Positions 1-7,358 of a DNA stretch of 32,334 nt are shown piece by piece. The notes below the pieces were generated by a model. The model saw only the letters and a program-made list of their open reading frames with translations. It was not told the DNA's origin and did no database searches. The translations under genes were made by a program, and so were the position numbers. The DNA is taken from positions 1-32,334 of the forward strand of contig JAIMBB010000024.1 of assembly GCA_023511655.1 (NCBI GenBank), written 5' to 3'. How positions within the stretch are numbered: position 1 is the first letter of the stretch; each line of letters opens with the position of its first letter. The DNA is from Anaerolineae bacterium (lineage in GTDB: Bacteria > Chloroflexota > Anaerolineae > J036 > Brachytrichaceae).

Positions 1-263
1 AGATTGCGCAGGTTCATCTGAAAGCGGAAGCTGCCGAGCATCCGCTCCCAGTTCCGCAGGCCGACGAACGTGTAGTCAATCACCGACGTGTTCCAGTTGA
101 CGGTTGAAATCCAGAACGTCCAGGCGATGAAGGTGTAGATGAAGATAGCCACCCCGATGATCGAAGGGGTAAGCACCACAATCGCCAACAGCAGATCGCG
201 GTTGAGGTGCCGCCGAGACGTCCGGGGTGCAGTGGTCGAAAGAGTGGTTGGGCCAACAGCCAT
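1..263 (-). CDS. Sugar ABC transporter permease, N-terminal part (cut by window edge)
   Basis: This is the first 87 codons of an inner-membrane permease, read leftward off the window edge, so no stop is seen. The ATG at 263-261 begins a short charged N-terminus rich in Thr, Arg and His. A hydrophobic first membrane segment follows, roughly residues 28-52. The motif NTSVIDYTFVGLRNWERM is the usual periplasmic sequence after the first helix of MalF/UgpA-type permeases. It lies 80 nt downstream of a sugar-binding lipoprotein on the same strand, so it is probably the first of two permeases of one importer. The permease class is clear; the substrate cannot be told. Confidence 0.85.
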   Translation of the reverse strand, partial: MAVGPTTLSTTAPRTSRRHLNRDLLLAIVVLTPSIIGVAIFIYTFIAWTFWISTVNWNTSVIDYTFVGLRNWERMLGSFRFQMNLRN

Positions 264-277
264 TCGAGATATTGAGA

Positions 278-318
278 GACGCCTGACAGGTGGTCGGCGC
301 ACGCACCTGCCAGGCGTC
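278..318 (-). promoter_or_regulatory. Strong intercistronic hairpin between binding protein and permease
   Basis: Arms 278-285 and 311-318 (GACGCCTG/CAGGCGTC) and inner arms 287-292 and 304-309 (CAGGTG/CACCTG) form 14 base pairs broken by one A-C mismatch, with an 11-nt loop. No T-run follows on the minus strand. In many sugar importers such a hairpin after the binding-protein gene protects its mRNA or partly terminates transcription, giving more binding protein than permease. The structure is seen directly; the role is inferred. Confidence 0.7.
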
Positions 319-343
319 GTGAAGCGATCGGTCTATGGGTTGC

Positions 344-1678
344 TCATCCGCTGAGGCCGGCTGCGTTCGCGGCGTCAACCAGTTGCCTGGCCGCCGCTTC
401 CACATCTTTGCTGGCCAGCAGGGTGCTGACCACTGTGTCGTAGTCATTCACGAAGCCCTGTGGTGCGGCTGCCCCGTGCTGGATGCTGCCGACGATCGTA
501 TTGGTCTTGAATGCCTCAATCGTCTCCTTCAGGTAATCGTCATACTTCGATAGATCGGGGTCGGTGCGGGCCGGGATGGAGCCCTTGATTGGATTGAAGG
601 CGTCCTGGCCTTCGCGGCTGCCGCATAGCTTCAACCAGTTGATGACGTTCTCGCGGTTCTTCGCGCCCTTGGGCAGGCCGAATGAGTCGGACAGTGCCAC
701 GAAAACGCCGTTCGTGTTCGGTGCCGGCGCCCAGTGGTAGTCCTTGAATCCGGCCGAGAGGAACAGGCCATGTGTCCAGTCGCCCATGATCATGGTCGAG
801 GCCTTGCCGCTGGTCATCACTTCGTTGATGTCGCCCCAGGCCACACTCTGGTAGCCGTCTTGTGCATACTCATGCGTCTTGAGTAGCAGGCCCATCGCCT
901 CCTTCACGCCGGCGTCGTCCCACTTGGTCTGGCCGTTGAACAGGCCGAGGTATTTGTCGGGCCCTAGCGTAGCGACCAGGATGTTCTCGAAGACGTGTGC
1001 GGAGAAGTTCGGGTCGGCGCCTGCCACGGCCAGTGCGCCGATGCCCTTCGCCTTCAGCTTCTCGGCGTAGGCGAACCACTCGTCCCATGTCGCCGGCGGT
1101 TTCTCCATGCCTGCATCGGCCAGGTGCTTGACGTTGTACCACATCACGTTGGAGCGGTGGATGTTGACGGGCACCGAGTAAGGCTTGCCCTCGTACGATG
1201 CCAGCTCGATCAAGCCCTTGGGGAATACGTCGTTCCATCCTTCCGAGGCGTACAGCTCGGAGAGTTCTTCCATGCGCCCGGCTTTGACGTGACTGCCGAT
1301 CAGCTCCTGGCCAAGGTGAACCTGGAAGCTATCGGGCGGGTCGCCGCCAATCATGCGCGTCTCGAGCACGGCCTTCATATTGCCGCCTTGACCGGCGCCG
1401 CCGGCCAGCGCAGCGTTGATGATCTCGACGTTCGGATATTTCTCGCGATACAGTTTGTAGAGCGCTTCGAGCGCCTCGACCTCGCCGCCGCTCGTCCACC
1501 ACGAGAAGATCTCCAGCTTGCCACCACCGGCCGCGGGTTGCTCAGCCGGCTTGCTTTCGGCAGGGGCAGCGGGAGCAGCCGAAGGAGGCGCGGCGCAAGC
1601 GGCCAACGCAGCGCCAGCCGCGCCAAATCCGATCAACTTCAAGGTTTGTCTGCGGGTGAACTTTCGATTGTTGCTCAT
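344..1678 (-). CDS. Extracellular sugar-binding lipoprotein (family 1 solute-binding protein)
   Basis: The 444-residue protein captures a sugar outside the membrane and delivers it to an ABC importer. The N-terminus has a twin-arginine signal (Arg9-Arg10 in FTRRQTLKLIG) followed by a hydrophobic stretch and a lipobox LAAC with Cys28, so Tat export and lipid anchoring are expected. A Pro/Ala linker runs to about residue 50. The mature part has the family-1 pattern: KLEIFSWWTSGGEVEAL at the start, a mid-protein PFAM01547-like core, and a C-terminal helix ending in NAAGLSG. The start is supported by AGGAGG at 1687-1692, eight bases upstream. Its permease follows at 263. The substrate is unknown. 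Confidence 0.93.
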   Translation of the reverse strand: MSNNRKFTRRQTLKLIGFGAAGAALAACAAPPSAAPAAPAESKPAEQPAAGGGKLEIFSWWTSGGEVEALEALYKLYREKYPNVEIINAALAGGAGQGGNMKAVLETRMIGGDPPDSFQVHLGQELIGSHVKAGRMEELSELYASEGWNDVFPKGLIELASYEGKPYSVPVNIHRSNVMWYNVKHLADAGMEKPPATWDEWFAYAEKLKAKGIGALAVAGADPNFSAHVFENILVATLGPDKYLGLFNGQTKWDDAGVKEAMGLLLKTHEYAQDGYQSVAWGDINEVMTSGKASTMIMGDWTHGLFLSAGFKDYHWAPAPNTNGVFVALSDSFGLPKGAKNRENVINWLKLCGSREGQDAFNPIKGSIPARTDPDLSKYDDYLKETIEAFKTNTIVGSIQHGAAAPQGFVNDYDTVVSTLLASKDVEAAARQLVDAANAAGLSG

Positions 1679-1801
1679 AGGTGTAACCTCCTGGTTGCTA
1701 CGCGTCGCCGCTACACATCACTCGCCGATCAACCATCGGACGCAGCCGGGCGGCGTTCGTGTCGAAGGACAACGGGATGCGAGGACGACACAGCATCGTC
1801 G

Positions 1802-1830
1802 AATGTATTACAGCATGTGCCCGAAGGCAA
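1802..1830 (-). promoter_or_regulatory. Candidate promoter of the sugar importer
   Basis: On the minus strand, TTGCCT (1825-1830) and TACATT (1802-1807) are separated by exactly 17 bases. Each matches its consensus hexamer at four of six positions. The site lies in the 270-bp gap between trpF and the binding-protein gene and leaves a leader of about 115 nt. I see no clear operator palindrome or riboswitch in the rest of this gap. Confidence 0.3.
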
Positions 1831-1948
1831 GTTTCTCTGGGACTGGGTCGCGCGGCGTGTGTCTCGTGCCGCCGTTGGGATGTGGCACAAGTGCGGGTTG
1901 GATGACCGTCCAGCGCTGTGGTCTTCATCTTGCTGTATTGGACACTGG

Positions 1949-2608
1949 CTACTTGGATTGATGGGTCGCCTTCGCTGCCGCTACAAAAGCGTGCACCTTG
2001 TGGTGATCTTTCTTGCCCGGTGCGGCCTCGACGCCGCTTGCCACATCCACCCCCCACGGCTGTATAACGCGGACGGCATCTGCCACGTTGTCCGGCGTCA
2101 GGCCGCCGGCCAGCATCAGCCGGTAGTGTCGGGCCAGGTGCACGGCCAGCGATTCGTCGGCGCGCTGGCCGCTGCCGCCGTAGAGCGTGGAATGGTTGGC
2201 GTCGAGGAGTAAGTCGGGTAATAGACCGGCAGCGCGAGTGGCGTGCATGAACGATGGGCTGGCCTCGCGCCACTCGCGGATGGCTTTGTAGGCTCGGCCG
2301 CGCATGGCAGCCAGGTCGTCTGGCGATTCCTGGCCGCTCAACTGGGCAACGTCCAGCCCGGCGTCGTCCAGGACGCGTAACATGTGGACGGGCGATTCAT
2401 TCACGAACACGCCGACCAGGATGAGTTGAGACTTGGAACCGGGTGTTGTGGTCTGGCGGATGGCGCGCGCGATCTCGGCCGCCGCCTCCACGCTGATGCA
2501 GCGCGGGCTCTTGGGGTAGAAGATGAAGCCGAGCATGTCCGCGCCGGCTTCGACTGCGCACAGCGCGTCGTCGAGGTTGGTGATGCCGCAGATTTTGACG
2601 ACCGTCAT
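1949..2608 (-). CDS. trpF: Phosphoribosylanthranilate isomerase
   Basis: TrpF converts N-(5'-phosphoribosyl)anthranilate to CdRP in tryptophan synthesis. The 219-residue length is normal for the TIM-barrel enzyme. The start MTVVKICGIT carries the catalytic Cys7 in the KICGI motif. GADMLGFIFYPKSPR, the DANHSTLYGGSG loop with the general-acid Asp, LAGGLTPDNV and GVDVASGVE are all family signatures. A TTG at 2617 could extend the frame by three codons, but the ATG at 2608 puts the first strand where the family has it. No other trp gene is in the window. It lies 39 bp downstream of an enolase-superfamily gene on the same strand and is probably co-transcribed with it. Confidence 0.95.
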   Translation of the reverse strand: MTVVKICGITNLDDALCAVEAGADMLGFIFYPKSPRCISVEAAAEIARAIRQTTTPGSKSQLILVGVFVNESPVHMLRVLDDAGLDVAQLSGQESPDDLAAMRGRAYKAIREWREASPSFMHATRAAGLLPDLLLDANHSTLYGGSGQRADESLAVHLARHYRLMLAGGLTPDNVADAVRVIQPWGVDVASGVEAAPGKKDHHKVHAFVAAAKATHQSK

Positions 2609-2647
2609 CGGCAGCAATGATACCGGCCTCTACTCGCGCATCAACGG

Positions 2648-3844
2648 CTAATCGAAAAACCCTTTGTCTTCCTCGCGCAGATACTGCATCGCCTTCTCCA
2701 CGTTGAACTTCACACCCAGCCCCGGACGGTTGAATGCCGCTACGTCAATCATGCTGTTCTTGACGATGGGGTTGGGTAAGCCCTCGACGATGTCGTACCA
2801 CCAGGCATAACGGGCGTAGGGATATTCCAGCGCGATGTAATTGTGCGGCAGCGCGGCGGCGCAGTGCACGTGCGCTGCTAAGCCGATCACGCCGTCAATC
2901 GTGCCGTGCGGCGCGATCAAGATGCCATGCAAGTCGGCGTACTCGGCCACCCACTTCAGCTCGGCGATGCCGCCGACGTCGGCCGGGTCAGGACCGATGA
3001 TGTTGACGGCCTTGGTCTCAATCAGCTCGCGGAAGTTCTGGCGCAGGTAGATCTGCTCGCCGGTATGGATGGGCGTGCTGGTCGAACGCGTCACCTCGCG
3101 ATACAGGTCGGCCATTACGTAGGGCGTGTAGTCGCCGGTGATCATGTCCTCCAGCCACATCAGGTTGTAGGGCTCCAGCGCCCTGGCCAGCCGGATCGCG
3201 TCGGGCACGGTGAAGCCGGGGCCGCAGTCGAGCGCCAGGCCGACCTCGTCGCCGGTCACTGCCTTCATGGCCTCGACGCAGGCGATGATGTGTTTGAGGC
3301 CCTTCTCGGTAAGCGGGCCGCGGTTGGGATGGGGCGGGCCGCTTTGCAGCGTGCCGTAGCTGAAGTCCGGCACCTCGGTCGGCATCGGGCTGTGGAAGGC
3401 GATGCCCTGCTTGATGATGGAGAAGCCCTCCGGCCGATCCTTCATTTGCTGCATGACTTTGGCGTAGTGCTCGGGCTCGCTGCCACCCATGTGGAAGCGC
3501 ACGCCGCCGTTGTAGACGCGCACCTGGTCGCGCACCTTGCCGCCCAGCAGCTTGTAGACCGGCACGCCGGCGGCTTTGCCGGCGATGTCCCACAGCGCGA
3601 ACTCGATGGCGCTGACGGCCGCGCCCCACGGCTTGAAGCCACCCAGCCGGCGAATCTTGAGCATACAACGCTCGACGTCGGTCGGGTCTTCGCCGATCAG
3701 GTACTTCTTGTAGAACAGCACGTATGGCTTGAGATACGGTTTGCTGTCCTCGGCCTGGCCCAGGCCGTCAATGCCTTCGTCGGTCAGGATGCGCACGACC
3801 GGGTTATCGCCGATCACGGCGCAGCGGAGGTCGGTGATTTTCAT
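2648..3844 (-). CDS. Mandelate racemase / muconate lactonizing enzyme family protein
   Basis: This 398-residue enolase-superfamily enzyme would abstract the proton alpha to a carboxylate, most likely dehydrating a sugar acid. The capping domain is residues 1-120 and the barrel follows. Expected metal ligands are Asp206 (ALDCGPG), Glu232 (MWLED) and Glu263 (HTGEQ). Lys145 and His313 (APHGT) are in the usual catalytic positions. The start was placed at MKITDLRCAV (3844) because upstream codons would run into the divergent intergenic region and family members begin here. With a sugar importer downstream, a sugar-acid pathway is plausible. The exact substrate cannot be read from sequence. Confidence 0.9.
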   Translation of the reverse strand: MKITDLRCAVIGDNPVVRILTDEGIDGLGQAEDSKPYLKPYVLFYKKYLIGEDPTDVERCMLKIRRLGGFKPWGAAVSAIEFALWDIAGKAAGVPVYKLLGGKVRDQVRVYNGGVRFHMGGSEPEHYAKVMQQMKDRPEGFSIIKQGIAFHSPMPTEVPDFSYGTLQSGPPHPNRGPLTEKGLKHIIACVEAMKAVTGDEVGLALDCGPGFTVPDAIRLARALEPYNLMWLEDMITGDYTPYVMADLYREVTRSTSTPIHTGEQIYLRQNFRELIETKAVNIIGPDPADVGGIAELKWVAEYADLHGILIAPHGTIDGVIGLAAHVHCAAALPHNYIALEYPYARYAWWYDIVEGLPNPIVKNSMIDVAAFNRPGLGVKFNVEKAMQYLREEDKGFFD

Positions 3845-3862
3845 AGCTGCCGATTGTGCGGC

Positions 3863-3895
3863 TAGAATTCCAGGACGGCAAAACCACAACGGAGG
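3863..3895 (+). promoter_or_regulatory. Candidate -10 and ribosome site of the Uma2 gene
   Basis: TAGAAT at 3863-3868 could be a -10 box; I see no convincing -35. GGAGG at 3891-3895 lies six bases before the ATG at 3902 and fixes the start. Confidence 0.35.
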
Positions 3896-3901
3896 CAGGC
3901 C

Positions 3902-4519
3902 ATGCTTGAAACGCTGAGTCGGGTCGAAGTGGTAGAGCGGATGACGGCGAAGGAGTTCTTCCGCCGTGCGCCGGAAGATCGCAAAGCCGAATTGATTGAC
4001 GGAGTGATGATCATGCCTTCACCGCCTACTGACCGCCATGAAAAGCTTCAAATATTCCTCTTGCGGCTGATTGGCGAGTATGCCGAATGGCTCGACCTCG
4101 GCGAGGTGCGCGGCTCAAGCACGGCCGTAGAGTTGGCCGAAGATCAGGTTGCCGAGCCGGATGTGCTGTTCGTGGCCAGGGCGCGCGCCAACATCATCGG
4201 CGATGCCGGTGTGTTCGGCGCACCCGATCTTGTCGTCGAAGTGCTCTCGGCCTCCACGGCGGCCTACGATCGCGGCCCCAAGTTTCGCGCCTATGAACGC
4301 GCCGGCGTGCGCGAGTTGTGGCTCATTGACCCATATGGCCCGGCGGGCACCGAGTTTTACCAGTGCGCGGGCGACATCTTCAAGCCGGTGATGCCGGACG
4401 CGCGCGGCTTCGTTCATTCCGTCGCGCTGTCCGGTTTCAAGCTCAACACGAGCTGGCTGTGGCCGCGGGACAAATTTGTCTCCGTGCGCGAGGCGCTCGA
4501 AGCGATGGGTGACGCCTGA
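3902..4519 (+). CDS. Uma2-family (DUF820) putative restriction-like endonuclease
   Basis: This is a 205-residue PD-(D/E)XK-fold protein of a family found in many copies in cyanobacteria and Chloroflexota; its cellular role is not established. Visible family features, in order: AELIDGVMIMPSPP (helix with conserved Glu, then the core strand), AEPDVLFV with the metal-binding Asp, PDLVVEVLSAST with the catalytic Asp and Glu, the KFRAYERAGVRELWLIDP motif, and a C-terminal strand after FYQ. Length is normal. It diverges from the enolase-superfamily gene across a 57-bp gap. No methylase or antitoxin partner is adjacent. Confidence 0.88.
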   Translation: MLETLSRVEVVERMTAKEFFRRAPEDRKAELIDGVMIMPSPPTDRHEKLQIFLLRLIGEYAEWLDLGEVRGSSTAVELAEDQVAEPDVLFVARARANIIGDAGVFGAPDLVVEVLSASTAAYDRGPKFRAYERAGVRELWLIDPYGPAGTEFYQCAGDIFKPVMPDARGFVHSVALSGFKLNTSWLWPRDKFVSVREALEAMGDA

Positions 4520-4588
4520 CCCGCCCCTGACCCGCCGGTCGAGGGTGGTTGCCGGTGGCGCTGCCCACCCCCGACAACGGAGGCAATA

Positions 4589-4990
4589 GTGAATACCAGC
4601 GCCGTTTCAGTCAACCAGCAGCCGACGGCCTTCGTCCAGCGCAGCTCGGAGAAGGTGTTCTTCAACCACAAGGGCATGGGTTACTACCTGTCGTGGATCC
4701 TCGGCCATGAGGTCTATGACGGGAGCGACTGCGACGAATGCCTGCGTGTTGCTGCACAGATCAAAGACCGCGACGCGGCCAGTTGGCAGGGGGCGTAGCG
4801 GCCACTGGCTGAGCAAACCGAGGCTCTGGCACAAGATGCATTGCAGCGCGGTGAGCGCGAGGCGGCGCGCAAGCTGTTGCAGTTGCGCATCTTCACGCGG
4901 GTCGAGGGCGGGGAGGCGCACTGCCAGGTCAACAACCTGGCGCTGCCAAACGGCGTAATGCTGGATTGGTTGGATGACTGGCTAAAATAG
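4589..4990 (+). pseudogene. Alpha/beta-hydrolase pseudogene: nonsense codon and lost catalytic core
   Basis: The GTG at 4589 has AGG upstream (4580-4583) and opens a frame encoding the N-terminal cap region of FrsA-like alpha/beta hydrolases (FFNHKGMGYYLSWILGHEVYDGSDCDE). The frame hits TAG at 4796-4798. In the same frame directly after it comes RPLAEQTEALAQDALQRGE, the expected continuation, and the TAG occupies a place where Trp (TGG) would fit. At about 4870 the reading jumps from the N-terminal helix to the family's C-terminus, TRVEGGEAHCQVNNLALPN, which holds the catalytic His. It ends at the TAG at 4988-4990. Roughly 250 residues with the nucleophile elbow are missing. So the gene has an in-frame deletion plus one nonsense codon, while the two remaining pieces still share one frame. 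uvrC follows five bases later. Confidence 0.75.
4983..4988 (+). promoter_or_regulatory. Candidate -10 of uvrC, leaderless spacing
   Basis: TAAAAT ends seven bases before the uvrC ATG at 4996, so transcription would start at or beside the initiation codon. No Shine-Dalgarno sequence is visible upstream of that ATG, in keeping with leaderless translation. The hexamer overlaps the stop of the upstream pseudogene. Confidence 0.4.
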
Positions 4991-4995
4991 AACAT

Positions 4996-6882
4996 ATGTC
5001 CGTGCCAGAGCATCTCGAAGCGACCGTGCGGAATTTGCCGGCGCTGCCCGGTTGCTATTTGTTTTACGACGAGCGCGGCGAGGTGATCTACGTCGGCAAA
5101 GCGGTCAACCTGCGCAGCCGCGTGCGCTCGTATTTCAACCCTAACACCTGGGCCGCCTATCCCAAGACCGGCCGGCTGGTGAAGGAGATCGCCCGCATCG
5201 AGTTCGTGGTGCGCGGCAGCGAGCTGGAGGCTTTGATTCAAGAAGCCGAGCTAATCAAAAAACATCGCCCGCGTTACAACATCCGGTTGAAGGACGACAA
5301 GCGCTATCCCTACCTCAAGGTGACGTGGCAGGACGACTTCCCGACGGTGATGGTGACGCGACGGATCGAGCGTGACGGTGCGCGCTACTACGGTCCGTAC
5401 TCCAGCGCCAAGGCCGTGTATGCCACGCGCGACGCGCTGCGCAAGATGTTCCCTTTTTTGAACTGCGACCGCGTCATCACCGGCCACGATACGCGCGCCT
5501 GCATGTATTACGACATCAAGCTGTGCAGCGGCCCGTGCATCGGGGCTATCAACCGGGCTGAATATCGCGCCAACATCCAGCGCCTGTGTGACTTTCTTGA
5601 GGGTAAAAGCGACCAGGTGATTGCCGACGTGCGCGCCCGCATGGAGCGTGCGGCTAACGCCTTTCAATTCGAACGCGCCGCCGAGTACCGCGACCAGCTC
5701 AAGGCGCTGGAACACGTCATCGAGAAGCAACGTGTCGTCAGCACGGCCGGCGCCGACCAGGACGTGATCGCCTTTGCCCGCGACGAGGGCGAGACGTGTG
5801 TGCAGGTCTTGTTTATTCGAGGTGGCAAGCTATTGGGCCAGGAATATTTCGTGCTGGACGGCGCAGAGGGCGAAGACGACCAGAGCGTGCTCGATGCCTT
5901 CCTCAAGCGCTTCTACGACGAAGCGGCCTATGTGCCACCCGAAGTGCTGTTGCCGTCACAAGTGGAAGAGGCGAATATCATCGAGAACTGGTTGAGGCAG
6001 AAGCGCGGCACGGCAGTCAAGATTCGCGCTGCATATTCGGAAGGATCCGACGCCAGCCTGATCGAGCTGGCGCGGCAGAATGCCCAGGAGCAACTGGCTG
6101 TGCTGAAGGCCCAGTGGCGCGAAGATAGCGTGCGCCAGGAATCTGTGCTCAGGGAACTGCAGGAGGCGCTCGATTTGCCCCGCCTGCCGATTCGCATCGA
6201 GTGCTATGACATCAGCAACACGCAGGGCACGGCCATCGTTGGCAGCATGGTTGTATTCGTGCACGGCACGCCAAAGAAGAGCGACTATCGCCGCTTCAAC
6301 ATCAAGGGCATAGTCGGGCCGAATGACTTCGAGAGCATGCGCCAGGCGCTGCGACGTCGCTTCCAGCGATGGCGCGACGCGCAAGAGAAAGCCGATGATC
6401 GGCCATCAGGCAGAAGCCCAGCTCCCGGCAGAAAGGATGATCCGTCGTGGGCGTTGCTGCCCGATCTGGTGCTGGTTGACGGGGGCAAAGGCCAATTGGG
6501 CGTCGCGGTCGAGGTGCTGAAAGAATTCGATCTGGCCCACATTGTGCCGGTCGTGTCGCTGGCCAAACAGAAGGAGGAAATCTTCGTGCCGGGCAGGGCC
6601 GATTCGATCCTGCTGCCGCGCGACGCGCAGGCGTTCTACCTGGTTCAGCGCATCCGCGACGAGGCACACCGCTTCGGCATCGCCGGCCACCGTCGGCAGC
6701 GCGAACGGATTGGCCTGGCCTCGCAGCTCGATGCGCTGGCGGGCGTTGGGCCGGCGCGCCGCAAGAAGCTGCTCACGACGTTCGGCTCGATTGATGCGAT
6801 TCGCGCGGCGAGCGTGGAGGAGTTGTCGAAGGTCGTGCCAAAGTCCGTGGCCGAGGCGATCAAGGATGGCCTGGGCGGATGA
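4996..6882 (+). CDS. uvrC: UvrABC excinuclease subunit C
   Basis: UvrC makes the two incisions in nucleotide excision repair after UvrB has loaded at a lesion. The 628-residue protein has all expected parts: a GIY-YIG nuclease (residues about 12-95, GCYLFYDERGEVIYVGKA), a four-Cys cluster near 155-180 (FPFLNC, RACMYY, KLCSGPC) of the kind that binds iron-sulfur, and a UVR helix pair near 205-240. An RNase H-like nuclease follows, with catalytic Asp in ECYDIS, Asp in LVLVDGGKGQL and His in DEAHRFGI, then tandem helix-hairpin-helix motifs at the end (LDALAGVGPARRKKLL). The usual DISH reads DISN here. Spacing to the upstream TAAAAT box suggests its own promoter. Confidence 0.97.
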   Translation: MSVPEHLEATVRNLPALPGCYLFYDERGEVIYVGKAVNLRSRVRSYFNPNTWAAYPKTGRLVKEIARIEFVVRGSELEALIQEAELIKKHRPRYNIRLKDDKRYPYLKVTWQDDFPTVMVTRRIERDGARYYGPYSSAKAVYATRDALRKMFPFLNCDRVITGHDTRACMYYDIKLCSGPCIGAINRAEYRANIQRLCDFLEGKSDQVIADVRARMERAANAFQFERAAEYRDQLKALEHVIEKQRVVSTAGADQDVIAFARDEGETCVQVLFIRGGKLLGQEYFVLDGAEGEDDQSVLDAFLKRFYDEAAYVPPEVLLPSQVEEANIIENWLRQKRGTAVKIRAAYSEGSDASLIELARQNAQEQLAVLKAQWREDSVRQESVLRELQEALDLPRLPIRIECYDISNTQGTAIVGSMVVFVHGTPKKSDYRRFNIKGIVGPNDFESMRQALRRRFQRWRDAQEKADDRPSGRSPAPGRKDDPSWALLPDLVLVDGGKGQLGVAVEVLKEFDLAHIVPVVSLAKQKEEIFVPGRADSILLPRDAQAFYLVQRIRDEAHRFGIAGHRRQRERIGLASQLDALAGVGPARRKKLLTTFGSIDAIRAASVEELSKVVPKSVAEAIKDGLGG

Positions 6883-6906
6883 GCGGCGCGGTCGGAATCC
6901 GCATTT

Positions 6907-6915
6907 TGGTATCAT
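6907..6915 (+). promoter_or_regulatory. Extended -10 promoter candidate for the tRNA gene
   Basis: TGGTATCAT (TG at 6907-6908, TATCAT at 6910-6915) is an extended -10 element 12 bases before the tRNA 5' end at 6928. No clear -35 is seen in the short space after uvrC, which extended -10 promoters can lack. Confidence 0.4.
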
Positions 6916-6927
6916 CACGTGCGTAAC

Positions 6928-7302
6928 GGGCCTGTAGCTCAGCGGTTAGAGCAGTCGGCTCGAAGCAGGAGGTCTAAGTCGAGATCGGAATCATGCGCGA
7001 ATCATCTGCATGTCACGATGAGCGATTCCGCTCCCGATATGACCTGCTGTGAATGGGCTGTCCATGGCGAAAGCGATGGATGACACCTGCCAAATTCGGG
7101 GAAGCCTAAAACGGCTTGCCGTCATGGTAATCCCGAGCCAAGCCTCGCCGCTCTGGCGAGGAAGGTGTAGAGACTATACGGTGGGCGCCCAGTGCCAGGA
7201 GTGGGCGAAGAGATAGTCCGGACCACAAACCCGAAAGGGGCGGTGAAAGCCGTGGTGGTGTGCATAACCGATTGGTCGCTGGTTCGAATCCAGCCGGGCC
7301 CA
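6928..7302 (+). tRNA. tRNA with CAU anticodon, probably tRNA-Ile2, interrupted by a group I intron
   Basis: Exons 6928-6960 and 7263-7302 join into a 73-nt cloverleaf. The acceptor stem is GGGCCTG with CGGGCCC, the D-arm is GCTC/GAGC, and the anticodon stem is GTCGG/CCGAT around the loop CTCATAA. The T-arm is GCTGG/CCAGC with TTCGAAT, and the discriminator is A; CCA is not encoded. The G1-C72 pair argues against initiator tRNA. The body (TAGCTCAGnGGTTAGAGCAG, TTGGTCGCTGGTTC) resembles the E. coli tRNA-Ile2 gene ileX, so C34 is probably changed to lysidine to read AUA; elongator tRNA-Met is the alternative. The gene cannot work without removal of the intron. Confidence 0.93.
6961..7262 (+). 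ncRNA. Group I intron (IC3-like) in the tRNA anticodon loop
   Basis: The 302-nt insertion lies between U33 and C34. The core can be built by hand: P1 6956-6960 with 7056-7060, including the conserved U6960-G7056 wobble at the splice site; P10 7053-7055 with the 3' exon 7263-7265; P2 7061-7068/7073-7080 closed by a GAAA tetraloop. P3 is 7084-7087/7180-7183, P4 7096-7100/7132-7136, P5 7102-7106/7113-7117, P6 7143-7149/7155-7161, P7 7172-7177/7213-7218 and P8 7187-7191/7202-7206. The last base is G7262, as required. The core resembles the Azoarcus tRNA-Ile(CAU) intron (CAAATTCGG, GGTGTAGAGACTA, ATAGTCC). A 95-nt insertion (6961-7055) fills the P1 loop and folds on itself. No homing-endonuclease gene is present. 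Confidence 0.92.
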
Positions 7303-7358
7303 TAAATGAGGCGAGCCGATATGGCCGATGTCGGTCACATAGCTCGCTTCGTTCGTCT

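Noticed and set aside
1679-1948. Riboswitch or small gene in the gap before the sugar-binding protein
   Set aside because: I found no known aptamer pattern and no coding frame with a ribosome site; only a weak promoter can be proposed.
995-2212. 405-codon plus-strand frame across the binding protein and trpF
   Set aside because: It is opposite two well-supported genes and its translation has no family features.
2609-2617. TTG start of trpF three codons upstream
   Set aside because: The ATG at 2608 matches the family start at the first barrel strand.
6928-7302. Initiator tRNA-Met
   Set aside because: The first pair is G1-C72, while bacterial initiators have a mismatch there.
7106-7303. Minus-strand frame beginning MGPAGFEPATNRL
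   Set aside because: This is the well-known false protein that comes from reading a tRNA 3' half backwards; it lies on the tRNA and intron.
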